From Phytophthora colocasiae (Eukaryota; Oomycota; Peronosporomycetes; Peronosporales; Peronosporaceae), in the NCBI GenBank assembly GCA_018806915.1, contig JAGKQI010000101.1, positions 744,001 to 808,000 of the forward strand: DNA of 64,000 nucleotides, read 5' to 3'. This document shows, piece by piece, positions 31,490 to 41,948 of the stretch. The notes under the pieces are model-generated. The model searched no databases and had not been told where the DNA came from. It saw only the letters and a program-made list of their open reading frames with translations. Within the stretch, counting starts at the first letter, position 1. Every line of letters starts with the position of its first letter. A program made the position numbers and the translations under genes.

Positions 31490-31935
31490 ATCTTGGGGAT
31501 CCGGCATCTGTGGATCTGGATCTTTGGATCTCGGATCTTGGGGATCCGGCATCAGGATCCGAGGATCTTGGATCTGGATCGCTGGATCTTGGATCTTGGG
31601 GATCCGGCATCTGAATCCGAGGATCTTGGATCTTGGGGATCCGGCATCTGTGGATCTGGATCTTTGGATCTCGGATCTTGGATCTTGGGGATCCGGCATC
31701 TGTGGATCTGGATCTTTGGATCTCGGACCTTGGGGATCCGGCATCTGGATTCGAGGATCTTGGATCTGGATCTCTGGACCTTTAATCTTGGGGATCCGGC
31801 TTCAGGATCCGAGGATCTTGGCTCTGGATCTTTGGATCTTGGGATCTTGGATCTTGAGGATCCGACTCCGGATCCGAGGATCCCGGATCTCGGATCTTGG
31901 ATCTTGGATCCTGGATCTCGAGGATCTGAAGATCT
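31290..31935. repeat. GATC minisatellite, unit 1
   Basis: Tandem degenerate units built from ggatcttggggatccggcat and ctgtggatctggatctttgg. Almost every 6-10 bases contain GATC, with many BamHI-type ggatcc sites. All three plus frames and two minus frames stay open because the words lack stop codons; the deduced Trp/Gly/Ile- and Pro/Asp-rich polypeptides are not credible proteins. Confidence 0.9.
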
Positions 31936-32149
31936 TCTTCTGTAGGGATCCGTACTTAGGCAAACGGGATCCGAACTTAAGACGGTATCCGAACTTAAGA
32001 CTGCGGGATCCGAACTTAGCTCTGCCCGGCCCGTCGGATCCTAACTTAGGACCCGTCCTAGAGTAGGTTCCACGTATCAGGGATCTGTCGTTATCGTAGC
32101 ACCATGTCGCACGTCACCCATCATCGTGGTCGTTCTGCGTCATATCCGG

Positions 32150-32945
32150 CTTGATTTGAATCCACTTCACCACATAGCCGCACCCCCGATCTCTTTGAAA
32201 AACGACTTGGTTTCATCCGACGCATGAATAGAGGCGTTGTCCTGCATGAAGACGAAGTCAGTACCGTAACTGCGGTGCGCAAACGGGAGCAGATGCTCAG
32301 AGATAGTGTAGATGTAGCTCAGAGAGTTCTGGCGTCCCTTTAGGACCACGAGATCGGATTTCCCTGACCCCAAACGTTCCCCACACCATTAGAGACCCTC
32401 CTCCGTTTTGGCGTCGCATGCAACGTCGGGGAGGGCTCCTTAGATCTCTCGAGTAGTTCTTGAACCCGTCGGGCCCGTCTAAGTTGAACTTCTTTTCGTC
32501 GGAAAAGATGATCAACGGCCAGACCACCTCCTTCTGGGCCGCTGTTGAGAGCCGCTCGGCGAACTCAAGGCGAACAGTATTGTGCTCCTTAGTCAGTGGC
32601 AGTGTACGGTCCATTTTAGAGTAGGAGAGGAAGTCCGTTCGAGACAGAAGTCTCTGCACGGTGCGTACCAAGCACTCTAGCTTGTACTCAGCCTTCAGCT
32701 CAGCAGCAGAAAAGTTCCCCGTGGCTGCAGCTCGAACGATCTGCCGGACCTGTCGCTCGGAGAGCGTTGGTAGGACGGCCGCCTTTCTTCTCCTTCTTTC
32801 TAGAGCTCTTCAGGGCGTAGCTAACTCCATTGGGGAGCGCTTAAGATGCTGGGCAATCCCGCGGACGCTGCGACCGCTCTCGTGGAGGCCCTTCATGCGC
32901 CCTTCGTCGGTAATGGGTGTACCCGCCCAATAGTGCAAATAGTAC
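32150..32945 (-). pseudogene. Tc1 transposase N-terminal part, unit 1
   Basis: The helix-turn-helix (GRSVRGIAQHLKRSP) lies near 32830-32890. The catalytic region has LIIFSDEKKFNLDGPDGF (first Asp) and TDFVFMQDNASIHAS (second Asp). Reading frames break at least twice in the N-terminal part (a missing base before NGVSYALK and a shift before AAVLPTLSERQ) and once near 32365, private to this unit. Sequence ends near the third catalytic position. Confidence 0.8.
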
Positions 32946-33299
32946 AATAACATATCTAAATAGCGACGTATAATTATTTCTAGAAGTCGAGCTATCGTTG
33001 AAAATGTCACTGTCTCAAAGGTTTTGTCGCTGGGTGTATCTGTTCTGTCCAGTGGATTTATCAAAACAGCGGGTTGGTGCAACCCAGCGGAAAAACGATT
33101 CCACTGTTTGCGAATAGAGGTTTTGCGGAACATACCCATAGTTGTAGTTGGTAGATAGGAGAGGAAGATACGTAGCAGCGATTGGTGTACAGATAGTGTC
33201 ACTAATAGAGACTGCGGCGGGCCAAATGATACTAATGAACCTAAGTACGAATCGCGATTTAAGCACACTACCGCGTCTTGTGGTTATTCGTAGTTCGAA

Positions 33300-33805
33300 G
33301 AACTATCGTTAGTAGACCACGCGGGCTTCGTGTGATCGTACGACCTTCGAGCGACCTTGGCATTCGAGCAACCGGAATCGGAAAAGAACGGAACCGAAGA
33401 ATGCCCGATAGAGGGAAGCGGCGGCGGTGATAGCGACGACCCGAAGGCGATGTAGCGGCCGTTCGGATCCGGTTGATCGGGGCAAGAAGGGCGATGGCGA
33501 TAGCGTGAAGGCGACGACCTGAACGCGAAGAAGTCCAAGGAGGGCGACAAGGTGGAGACCCCGTACAATGGCAAGGGCAAATTCTACCCGGGCGTGACCG
33601 CCGGAACGGCACGTACGACGTCGAATTCGACGATGGCGAGAAGGGGAAGGATGTAGCGGCCGTACGGATCCGGTGGATTGGCATGAAGGGCGACAGCGAC
33701 GGCAACGGCAACGACCTGAAGTCCAAGGAGGGAGACAAGGTGGAGACTCCGTACAATGGCAAGGGCAAATTCTACCCGGGCGTGACCTGGTGCTGCCGCC
33801 TGAAC
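33300..33805 (+). pseudogene. Tudor-like repeat coding remnants, unit 1
   Basis: Plus-strand segments such as EGDKVETPYNGKGKFYPGV and DDGEKVKDVAAVRI are typical of Tudor/Agenet-like barrels (D-K-V-E...Y-P-G-V...Y-D-x-x-F-D-D-G-E). Frames are broken between repeats (for example at 33597, where the WCCRLN segment is lost). It ends at the amplification junction. Confidence 0.65.
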
Positions 33806-34270
33806 ATCTTGGGGATCCGGCATCTGTGGATCTGGATCTTTGGATCTCGGATCTTGGGGATCCGGCATCAGGATCCGAGGATCTTGGATCTGGATCGCTG
33901 GATCTTGGATCTTGGGGATCCGGCATCTGAATCCGAGGATCTTGGATCTTGGGGATCCGGCATCTGTGGATCTGGATCTTTGGATCTCGGATCTTGGATC
34001 TTGGGGATCCGGCATCTGTGGATCTGGATCTTTGGATCTCTGACCTTGGGGATCCGGCATCTGGATTCGAGGATCTTGGATCTGGATCTCTGGACCTTTA
34101 ATCTTGGGGATCCGGCTTCAGGATCCGAGGATCTTGGCTCTGGATCTTTGGATCTTGGGATCTTGGATCTTGAGGATCCGACTCCGGATCCGAGGATCCC
34201 GGATCTCGGATCTTGGATCTTGGATCCTGGATCTCGGATCTTGGATCTTGGATCCTGGATCTCGAGGATC
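33806..34270. repeat. GATC minisatellite, unit 2
   Basis: About 465 bp; it corresponds to 31490-31935 of unit 1 plus a 27-bp internal duplication near 34230 (ggatctcggatcttggat). Confidence 0.88.
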
Positions 34271-34510
34271 TGAAGATCTTCTTCTGTAGGGATCCGTACT
34301 TAGGCAAACGGGATCCGAACTTAAGACGGTATCCGAACTTAAGACTGCGGGATCCGAACTTAGCTCTGCCCGGCCCGTCGGATCCTAACTTAGGACCCGT
34401 CCTAGAGTAGGTTCCACGTATCAGGGATCTGTCGTTATCGTAGCACCATGTCGCACGTCACCCATCATCGTGGTCGTTCTGCGTCATATCCGGCTTGATT
34501 TGAATCCACT

Positions 34511-35291
34511 TCACCACATAGCCGCACCCCCGATCTCTTTGAAAAACGACTTGGTTTCATCCGACGCATGAATAGAGGCGTTGTCCTGCATGAAGACGAA
34601 GTCAGTACCGTAACTGCGGTGCGCAAACGGGAGCAGATGCTCAGAGATAGTGTAGATGTAGCTCAGAGAGTTCTGGCGTCCCTTTAGGACCACGAGATCG
34701 GATTTCCCCTTGACCCCAAACGTTCCCCACACCATTAGAGACCCTCCTCCGTTTTGGCGTCGCATGCAACGTCGGGGAGGGCTCCTTAGATCTCTCGAGT
34801 AGTTCTTGAACCCGTCGGGCCCGTCTAAGTTGAACTTCTTTTCGTCGGAAAAGATGATCAACGGCCAGACCACCTCCTTCTGGGCCGCTGTTGAGAGCCG
34901 CTCGGCGAACTCAAGGCGAACAGTATTGTGCTCCTTAGTCAGTGGCAGTGTACGGTCCATTTTAGAGTAGGAGAGGAAGTCCGTTCGAGACAGAAGTCTC
35001 TGCACGGTGCGTACCAAGCACTCTAGCTTGTACTCAGCCTTCAGCTCAGCAGCAGAAAAGTTCCCCGTGGCTGCAGCTCGAACGATCTGCCGGACCTGTC
35101 GCTCGGAGAGCGTTGGTAGGACGGCCGCCTTTCTTCTCCTTCTTTCTAGAGCTCTTCAGGGCGTAGCTAACTCCATTGGGGAGCGCTTAAGATGCTGGGC
35201 AATCCCGCGGACGCTGCGACCGCTCTCGTGGAGGCCCTTCATGCGCCCTTCGTCGGTAATGGGTGTACCCCGCCCAATAGTGCAAATAGTA
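34511..35291 (-). pseudogene. Tc1 transposase N-terminal part, unit 2
   Basis: The catalytic segment (34511-35017) is open for 168 aa (LSRTDFLSYSKMD...IIFSDEKKFNLDG...MQDNASIHAS). The HTH part upstream is out of frame as in unit 1, and the C-terminal third is absent. The TIR copy is at 35355-35383. Confidence 0.8.
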
Positions 35292-35639
35292 CAATAACAT
35301 ATCTAAATAGCGACGTATAATTATTTCTAGAAGTCGAGCTATCGTTGAAAATGTCACTGTCTCAAAGGTTTTGTCGCTGGGTGTATCTGTTCTGTCCAGT
35401 GGATTTATCAAAACAGCGGGTTGGTGCAACCCAGCGGAAAAACGATTCCACTGTTTGCGAATAGAGGTTTTGCGGAACATACCCATAGTTGTAGTTGGTA
35501 GATAGGAGAGGAAGATACGTAGCAGCGATTGGTGTACAGATAGTGTCACTAATAGAGACTGCGGCGGGCCAAATGATACTAATGAACCTAAGTACGAATC
35601 GCGATTTAAGCACACTACCGCGTCTTGTGGTTATTCGTA

Positions 35640-36151
35640 GTTCGAAGAACTATCGTTAGTAGACCACGCGGGCTTCGTGTGATCGTACGACCTTCGAGCG
35701 ACCTTGGCATTCGAGCAACCGGAATCGGAAAAGAACGGAACCGAAGAATGCCCGATAGAGGGAAGCGGCGGCGGTGATAGCGACGACCCGAAGGCGATGT
35801 AGCGGCCGTTCGGATCCGGTTGATCGGGGCAAGAAGGGCGATGGCGATAGCGTGAAGGCGACGACCTGAACGCGAAGAAGTCCAAGGAGGGCGACAAGGT
35901 GGAGACCCGTACAATGGCAAGGGCAAATTCTACCCGGGCGTGACCGCCGGAACGGCACGTACGACGTCGAATTCGACGATGGCGAGAAGGGGAAGGATGT
36001 AGCGGCCGTACGGATCCGGTGGATTGGCATGAAGGGCGACAGCGACGGCAACGGCAACGACCTGAAGTCCAAGGAGGGAGACAAGGTGGAGACTCCGTAC
36101 AATGGCAAGGGCAAATTCTACCCGGGCGTGACCTGGTGCTGCCGCCTGAAC
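35640..36151 (+). pseudogene. Tudor-like repeat coding remnants, unit 2
   Basis: Same content as unit 1. It carries its own one-base difference (acccgtacaat instead of accccgtacaat near 35908). Confidence 0.6.
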
Positions 36152-36592
36152 ATCTTGGGGATCCGGCATCTGTGGATCTGGATCTTTGGATCTCGGATCT
36201 TGGGGATCCGGCATCAGGATCCGAGGATCTTGGATCTGGATCGCTGGATCTTGGATCTTGGGGATCCGGCATCTGAATCCGAGGATCTTGGATCTTGGGG
36301 ATCCGGCATCTGTGGATCTGGATCTTTGGATCTCGGATCTTGGATCTTGGGATCCGGCATCTGTGGATCTGGATCTTTGGATCTCTGACCTTGGGGATCC
36401 GGCATCTGGATTCGAGGATCTTGGATCTGGATCTCTGGACCTTTAATCTTGGGGATCCGGCTTCAGGATCCGAGGATCTTGGCTCTGGATCTTTGGATCT
36501 TGGGATCTTGGATCTTGAGGATCCGACTCCGGATCCGAGGATCCCGGATCTCGGATCTTGGATCTTGGATCCTGGATCTCGAGGATCTGAAG
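36152..36592. repeat. GATC minisatellite, unit 3
   Basis: About 440 bp, with one G missing near 36349 (ttgggatccgg instead of ttggggatccgg). Confidence 0.88.
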
Positions 36593-36827
36593 ATCTTCTT
36601 CTGTAGGGATCCGTACTTAGGCAAACGGGATCCGAACTTAAGACGGTATCCGAACTTAAGACTGCGGGATCCGAACTTAGCTCTGCCCGGCCCGTCGGAT
36701 CCTAACTTAGGACCCGTCCTAGAGTAGGTTCCACGTATCAGGGATCTGTCGTTATCGTAGCACCATGTCGCACGTCACCCATCATCGTGGTCGTTCTGCG
36801 TCATATCCGGCTTGATTTGAATCCACT

Positions 36828-37612
36828 TCACCACATAGCCGCACCCCCGATCTCTTTGAAAAACGACTTGGTTTCATCCGACGCATGAATAGAGGCGTTG
36901 TCCTGCATGAAGACGAAGTCAGTACCGTAACTGCGGTGCGCAAACGGGAGCAGATGCTCAGAGATAGTGTAGATGTAGCTCAGAGAGTTCTGGCGTCCCT
37001 TTAGGACCACGAGATCGGATTTCCCCTTGACCCCAAACGTTCCCCACACCATTAGAGACCCTCCTCCGTTTTGGCGTCGCATGCAACGTCGGGGAGGGCT
37101 CCTTAGATCTCTCGAGTAGTTCTTGAACCCGTCGGGCCCGTCTAAGTTGAACTTCTTTTCGTCGGAAAAGATGATCAACGGCCAGACCACCTCCTTCTGG
37201 GCCGCTGTTGAGAGCCGCTCGGCGAACTCAAGGCGAACAGTATTGTGCTCCTTAGTCAGTGGCAGTGTACGGTCCATTTTAGAGTAGGAGAGGAAGTCCG
37301 TTCGAGACAGAAGTCTCTGCACGGTGCGTACCAAGCACTCTAGCTTGTACTCAGCCTTCAGCTCAGCAGCAGAAAAGTTCCCCGTGGCTGCAGCTCGAAC
37401 GATCTGCCGGACCTGTCGCTCGGAGAGCGTTGGTAGGACGGCCGCCTTTCTTCTCCTTCTTTCTAGAGCTCTTCAGGGCGTAGCTAACTCCATTGGGGGA
37501 GCGCTTAAGATGCTGGGCAATCCCGCGGACGCTGCGACCGCTCTCGTGGAGGCCCTTCATGCGCCCTTCGTCGGTAATGGGTGTACCCCGCCCAATAGTG
37601 CAAATAGTACAA
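36828..37612 (-). pseudogene. Tc1 transposase N-terminal part, unit 3
   Basis: The catalytic segment is open for 168 aa as in unit 2. This unit has one more G at about 37495, which restores the frame GIAQHLKRSPNGVSYALKSS that is broken in the other units; the next shift (before AAVLPTLSERQ) remains. TIR copy at 37673-37701. Confidence 0.8.
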
Positions 37613-37959
37613 TAACATATCTAAATAGCGACGTATAATTATTTCTAGAAGTCGAGCTATCGTTGAAAATGTCACTGTCTCAAAGGTTTTGTCGCTGGGT
37701 GTATCTGTTCTGTCCAGTGGATTTATCAAAACAGCGGGTTGGTGCAACCCAGCGGAAAAACGATTCCACTGTTTGCGAATAGAGGTTTTGCGGAACATAC
37801 CCATAGTTGTAGTTGGTAGATAGGAGAGGAAGATACGTAGCAGCGATTGGTGTACAGATAGTGTCACTAATAGAGACTGCGGCGGGCCAAATGATACTAA
37901 TGAACCTAAGTACGAATCGCGATTTAAGCACACTACCGCGTCTTGTGGTTATTCGTAGT

Positions 37960-38668
37960 TCGAAGAACTATCGTTAGTAGACCACGCGGGCTTCGTGTGA
38001 TCGTACGACCTTCGAGCGACCTTGGCATTCGAGCAACCGGAATCGGAAAAGAACGGAACCGAAGAATGCCCGATAGAGGGAAGCGGCGGCGGTGATAGCG
38101 ACGACCCGAAGGCGATGTAGCGGCCGTTCGGATCCGGTTGATCGGGGCAAGAAGGGCGATGGCGATAGCGTGAAGGCGACGACCTGAACGCGAAGAAGTC
38201 CAAGGAGGGCGACAAGGTGGAGACCCCGTACAATGGCAAGGGCAAATTCTACCCGGGCGTGACCGCCGGAACGGCACGTACGACGTCGAATTCGACGATG
38301 GCGAGAAGGGGAAGGATGTAGCGGCCGTACGGATCCGGTGGATTGGCATGAAGGGCGACAGCGACGGCAACGGCAACGACCTGAAGTCCAAGGAGGGAGA
38401 CAAGGTGGAGACTCCGTACAATGGCAAGGGCAAATTCTACCCGGGCGTGACCTGGTGCTGCCGCCTGAACGGCACGTACGACATTAAATTCGACGATGGC
38501 GAGAAGGTGAAGGATGTAGCGGCTGTACGGATCCGGTTGATCGGCAAGAAGGGCGACGGCGACGGCAACGGCAACGACCTGAAGTCCAAGGAGGGAGACA
38601 AGGTGGAGACTCCGTACAATGGCAAGGGCAAATTCTACCCGGGCGTGACCTGGTGCTGCCGCCTGAAC
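37960..38668 (+). pseudogene. Tudor-like repeat coding remnants, unit 3
   Basis: One more ~200-bp repeat than in units 1-2. A frame open from 38348 covers two consecutive repeats (KVETPYNGKGKFYPGVTWCC, NGTYDIKFDDGEKVKD) before running into minisatellite. Confidence 0.6.
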
Positions 38669-39112
38669 ATCTTAGGGATCCGGCATCTGTGGATCTGGAT
38701 CTTTGGATCTCGGATCTTGGGGATCCGGCATCAGGATCCGAGGATCTTGGATCTGGATCGCTGGATCTTGGATCTTGGGGATCCGGCATCTGAATCCGAG
38801 GATCTTGGATCTTGGGGATCCGGCATCTGTGGATCTGGATCTTTGGATCTCGGATCTTGGATCTTGGGGATCCGGCATCTGTGGATCTGGATCTTTGGAT
38901 TTCTGACCTTGGGGATCCGGCATCTGGATTCGAGGATCTTGGATCTGGATCTCTGGACCTTTAATCTTGGGGATCCGGCTTCAGGATCCGAGGATCTTGG
39001 CTCTGGATCTTTGGATCTTGGGATCTTGGATCTTGAGGATCCGACTCCGGATCCGAGGATCCCGGATCTCGGATCTTGGATCTTGGATCCTGGATCTCGA
39101 GGATCTGAAGAT
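38669..39112. repeat. GATC minisatellite, unit 4
   Basis: About 444 bp. The first word carries one substitution (atcttagggatcc). Confidence 0.88.
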
Positions 39113-39344
39113 CTTCTTCTGTAGGGATCCGTACTTAGGCAAACGGGATCCGAACTTAAGACGGTATCCGAACTTAAGACTGCGGGATCCGAACTTAGCT
39201 CTGCCCGGCCCGTCGGATCCTAACTTAGGACCCGTCCTAGAGTAGGTTCCACGTATCAGGGATCTGTCGTTATCGTAGCACCATGTCGCACGTCACCCAT
39301 CATCGTGGTCGTTCTGCGTCATATCCGGCTTGATTTGAATCCAC

Positions 39345-40125
39345 TTCACCACATAGCCGCACCCCCGATCTCTTTGAAAACGACTTGGTTTCATCCGACG
39401 CATGAATAGAGGCGTTGTCCTGCATGAAGACGAAGTCAGTACCGTAACTGCGGTGCGCAAACGGGAGCAGATGCTCAGAGATAGTGTAGATGTAGCTCAG
39501 AGAGTTCTGGCGTCCCTTTAGGACCACGAGATCGGATTTCCCTTGACCCCAAACGTTCCCCACACCATTAGAGACCCTCCTCCGTTTTGGCGTCGCATGC
39601 AACGTCGGGGAGGGCTCCTTAGATCTCTCGAGTAGTTCTTGAACCCGTCGGGCCCGTCTAAGTTGAACTTCTTTTCGTCGGAAAAGATGATCAACGGCCA
39701 GACCACCTCCTTCTGGGCCGCTGTTGAGAGCCGCTCGGCGAACTCAAGGCGAACAGTATTGTGCTCCTTAGTCAGTGGCAGTGTACGGTCCATTTTAGAG
39801 TAGGAGAGGAAGTCCGTTCGAGACAGAAGTCTCTGCACGGTGCGTACCAAGCACTCTAGCTTGTACTCAGCCTTCAGCTCAGCAGCAGAAAAGTTCCCCG
39901 TGGCTGCAGCTCGAACGATCTGCCGGACCTGTCGCTCGGAGAGCGTTGGTAGGACGGCCGCCTTTCTTCTCCTTCTTTCTAGAGCTCTTCAGGGCGTAGC
40001 TAACTCCATTGGGGAGCGCTTAAGATGCTGGGCAATCCCGCGGACGCTGCGACCGCTCTCGTGGAGGCCCTTCATGCGCCCTTCGTCGGTAATGGGTGTA
40101 CCGCCCAATAGTGCAAATAGTACAA
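39345..40125 (-). pseudogene. Tc1 transposase N-terminal part, unit 4
   Basis: Same segment as in the other units, with private one-base losses near 39379 and 39541 that break the catalytic region. TIR copy at 40186-40214. Confidence 0.78.
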
Positions 40126-40469
40126 TAACATATCTAAATAGCGACGTATAATTATTTCTAGAAGTCGAGCTATCGTTGAAAATGTCACTGTCTCAAAGGT
40201 TTTGTCGCTGGGTGTATCTGTTCTGTCCAGTGGATTTATCAAAACAGCGGGTTGGTGCAACCCAGCGGAAAAACGATTCCACTGTTTGCGAATAGAGGTT
40301 TTGCGGAACATACCCATAGTTGTAGTTGGTAGATAGGAGAGGAAGATACGTAGCAGCGATTGGTGTACAGATAGTGTCACTAATAGAGACTGCGGCGGGC
40401 CAAATGATACTAATGAACCTAAGTACGAATCGCGATTTAAGCACACTACCGCGTCTTGTGGTTATTCGT

Positions 40470-41412
40470 AGTTCGAAGAACTATCGTTAGTAGACCACGC
40501 GGGCTTCGTGTGATCGTACGACCTTCGAGCGACCTTGGCATTCGAGCAACCGGAATCGGAAAAGAACGGAACCGAAGAATGCCCGATAGAGGGAAGCGGC
40601 GGCGGTGATAGCGACGACCCGAAGGCGATGTAGCGGCCGTTCGGATCCGGTTGATCGGGGCAAGAAGGGCGATGGCGATAGCGTGAAGGCGACGACCTGA
40701 ACGCGAAGAAGTCCAAGGAGGGCGACAAGGTGGAGACCCCGTACAATGGCAAGGGCAAATTCTACCCGGGCGTGACCGCCGGAACGGCACGTACGACGTC
40801 GAATTCGACGATGGCGAGAAGGGGAAGGATGTAGCGGCCGTACGGATCCGGTGGATTGGCATGAAGGGCGACAGCGACGGCAACGGCAACGACCTGAAGT
40901 CCAAGGAGGGAGACAAGGTGGAGACTCCGTACAATGGCAAGGGCAAATTCTAACCGGGCGTGACCTGGTGCTGCCGCCTGAACGGCACGTACGACATTAA
41001 ATTCGACGATGGCGAGAAGGTGAAGGATGTAGCGGCTGTACGGATCCGGTTGATCGGCAAGAAGGGCGACGGCGACGGCAACGGCAACGACCTGAAGTCC
41101 AAGGAGGGAGACAAGGTGGAGACTCCGTACCATGGAAAGGGCAAATTCTACCCGGGCGTGACCTGGTGCTGCCGCCTGAACGGCACGTACGACGTTGAAT
41201 TCGACGATGGCGAGAAGGTGAAGGATGTAGCGGCCGTACGGATCTGGTTGATCGGCAAGAAGGGCGACGGCGACGACCTGAAAGCGAAGAAGTCCAAGGT
41301 TAAATCGAACGGCTTACCCTTGCATGTGTTCGTGTCCGTCGAGTTTCCATACTGCGGCTTGGAACTCCACAAAGAGGCCATTAGCATGACGACAGCGGCA
41401 CATAGATTGTAG
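40470..41412 (+). pseudogene. Tudor-like repeat protein, 3' end (original copy at right edge)
   Basis: Three to four ~200-bp repeats. The last open segment (40960-41412) reads NGTYDIKFDDGEKVKDVAAV, then KVETPYHGKGKFYPGVTWCC, NGTYDVEFDDGEKV, and a different tail (KSNGLPLHVFVSVEFPYCG) to a TAG. A stop at about 40951 (tctaacc instead of tctaccc) separates it from the earlier repeats. It is the only unit that continues past the junction, so this is the unamplified right flank. Tudor-type domains usually bind methylated Lys/Arg; the parent gene is not known. Confidence 0.55.
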
Positions 41413-41746
41413 AGAGCGAAGAATGTAAAAAAATCCGGGATTTTCGCATTGTCATACTCCATATTCGAATCGACATTTCATTGGACTAGAGCCAATGGGC
41501 TTCTTTCTCTTCAGTCGGCGTTTTACTCTCTTCCAGGCGTACCAGGTACCTCGACTGCTGGCCTGCCTAGTTGGCGTCGTTAGGGGCGTTGAAGAGTGGG
41601 CTGGCCTCGAGGGGTGTACCGGGAAAAGGGCACAGCGTCGACGCGTGGTGCACTCGTGTGCACTTTTGATTTTGTGGTACACAGACCCATTGGTCTGTAT
41701 ACTTTTGATTGTTGCGCCATCCCATAGGTGTGTGCAGTTTTTGATC
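41413..41746. other. Gene-free stretch left of Helitron
   Basis: Open frames on both strands overlap each other and none is recognised. The Helitron 3' end should lie here or within the following repeats. Confidence 0.3.
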
Positions 41747-41948
41747 GATTTGCTACGGGAAGTAGAGCGCCTGTAGCATCTAGTGATCGACGTTAACACG
41801 TAGGCTCTTTTTGACTGATTTGCTGTGGGACCTAGAGCGCCCGCAACATCTATTGAATGACGTTAACGCGTAGGCTCTTTTGATTGATTTGCTGTGGGAA
41901 TTTGAGCGCCTACAGCACCTATTGATTGACGTTAACGCGTAGGCTCAT
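41747..41948. repeat. Three tandem ~70-bp repeats at the Helitron 3' side
   Basis: Units start at about 41747, 41817 and 41886: gatttgct(g/a)(t/c)ggga...gagcgcc...atct(a/t)...tga(t/c)cgacgttaac(a/g)cgtaggctc. The last unit overlaps the final codons and stop of the helicase gene on the minus strand. Confidence 0.8.

Larger units (their letters stand above)
30138..33036 (-). mobile_element. Tc1/mariner element split by a GATC-rich insertion
   Basis: Terminal inverted repeats of 29 bp at 30138-30166 and 33008-33036 match at 26 positions (cactcagcggcaaaacctttg against its complement). Both are flanked by TA (30136-30137 and 33037-33038), the target duplication of this superfamily. The transposase C-terminus lies at the left end and its N-terminus at the right end. 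Between them, about 30620-32150, is unrelated GATC-rich sequence. Removing it leaves roughly 1.35 kb, the normal length of a Tc1 element. Confidence 0.85.
31490..41181. repeat. Four head-to-tail copies of a 2.3-2.5-kb composite unit
   Basis: Units: 31490-33805 (2316 bp), 33806-36151 (2346), 36152-38668 (2517) and 38669-41181 (2513). Each contains, in order, GATC minisatellite, right half of the Tc1 element with its TIR, a 260-bp flank and Tudor-like coding repeats. The same junction, cgcctgaac joined to atctt(g/a)gggatccgg, recurs at 33805/33806, 36151/36152 and 38668/38669. The outer edges instead continue into minisatellite (left) and Tudor-like sequence (right). Units differ by very few indels, by 27 bp of minisatellite and by an extra ~200-bp Tudor repeat in units 3 and 4. 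Confidence 0.9.

Noticed and set aside
31250..32066. Long open frames rich in Trp/Gly/Ile or Pro/Asp in the GATC arrays
   Set aside because: They arise in several frames on both strands because the repeated words lack stop codons, and they follow the minisatellite exactly, with no start context or domain.
32810..33268. 152-codon minus-strand ORF beginning MCLNRDSYLG, repeated in all four units
   Set aside because: Its first part spans the Tc1 terminal inverted repeat and the flanking TA, so only the last part (HTH) can be transposase; the rest is non-coding flank.
31290..41181. CRISPR-like array of repeats and spacers
   Set aside because: The repeats are contiguous minisatellite and multi-kilobase duplications without unique spacers of constant length, and the genome is eukaryotic.
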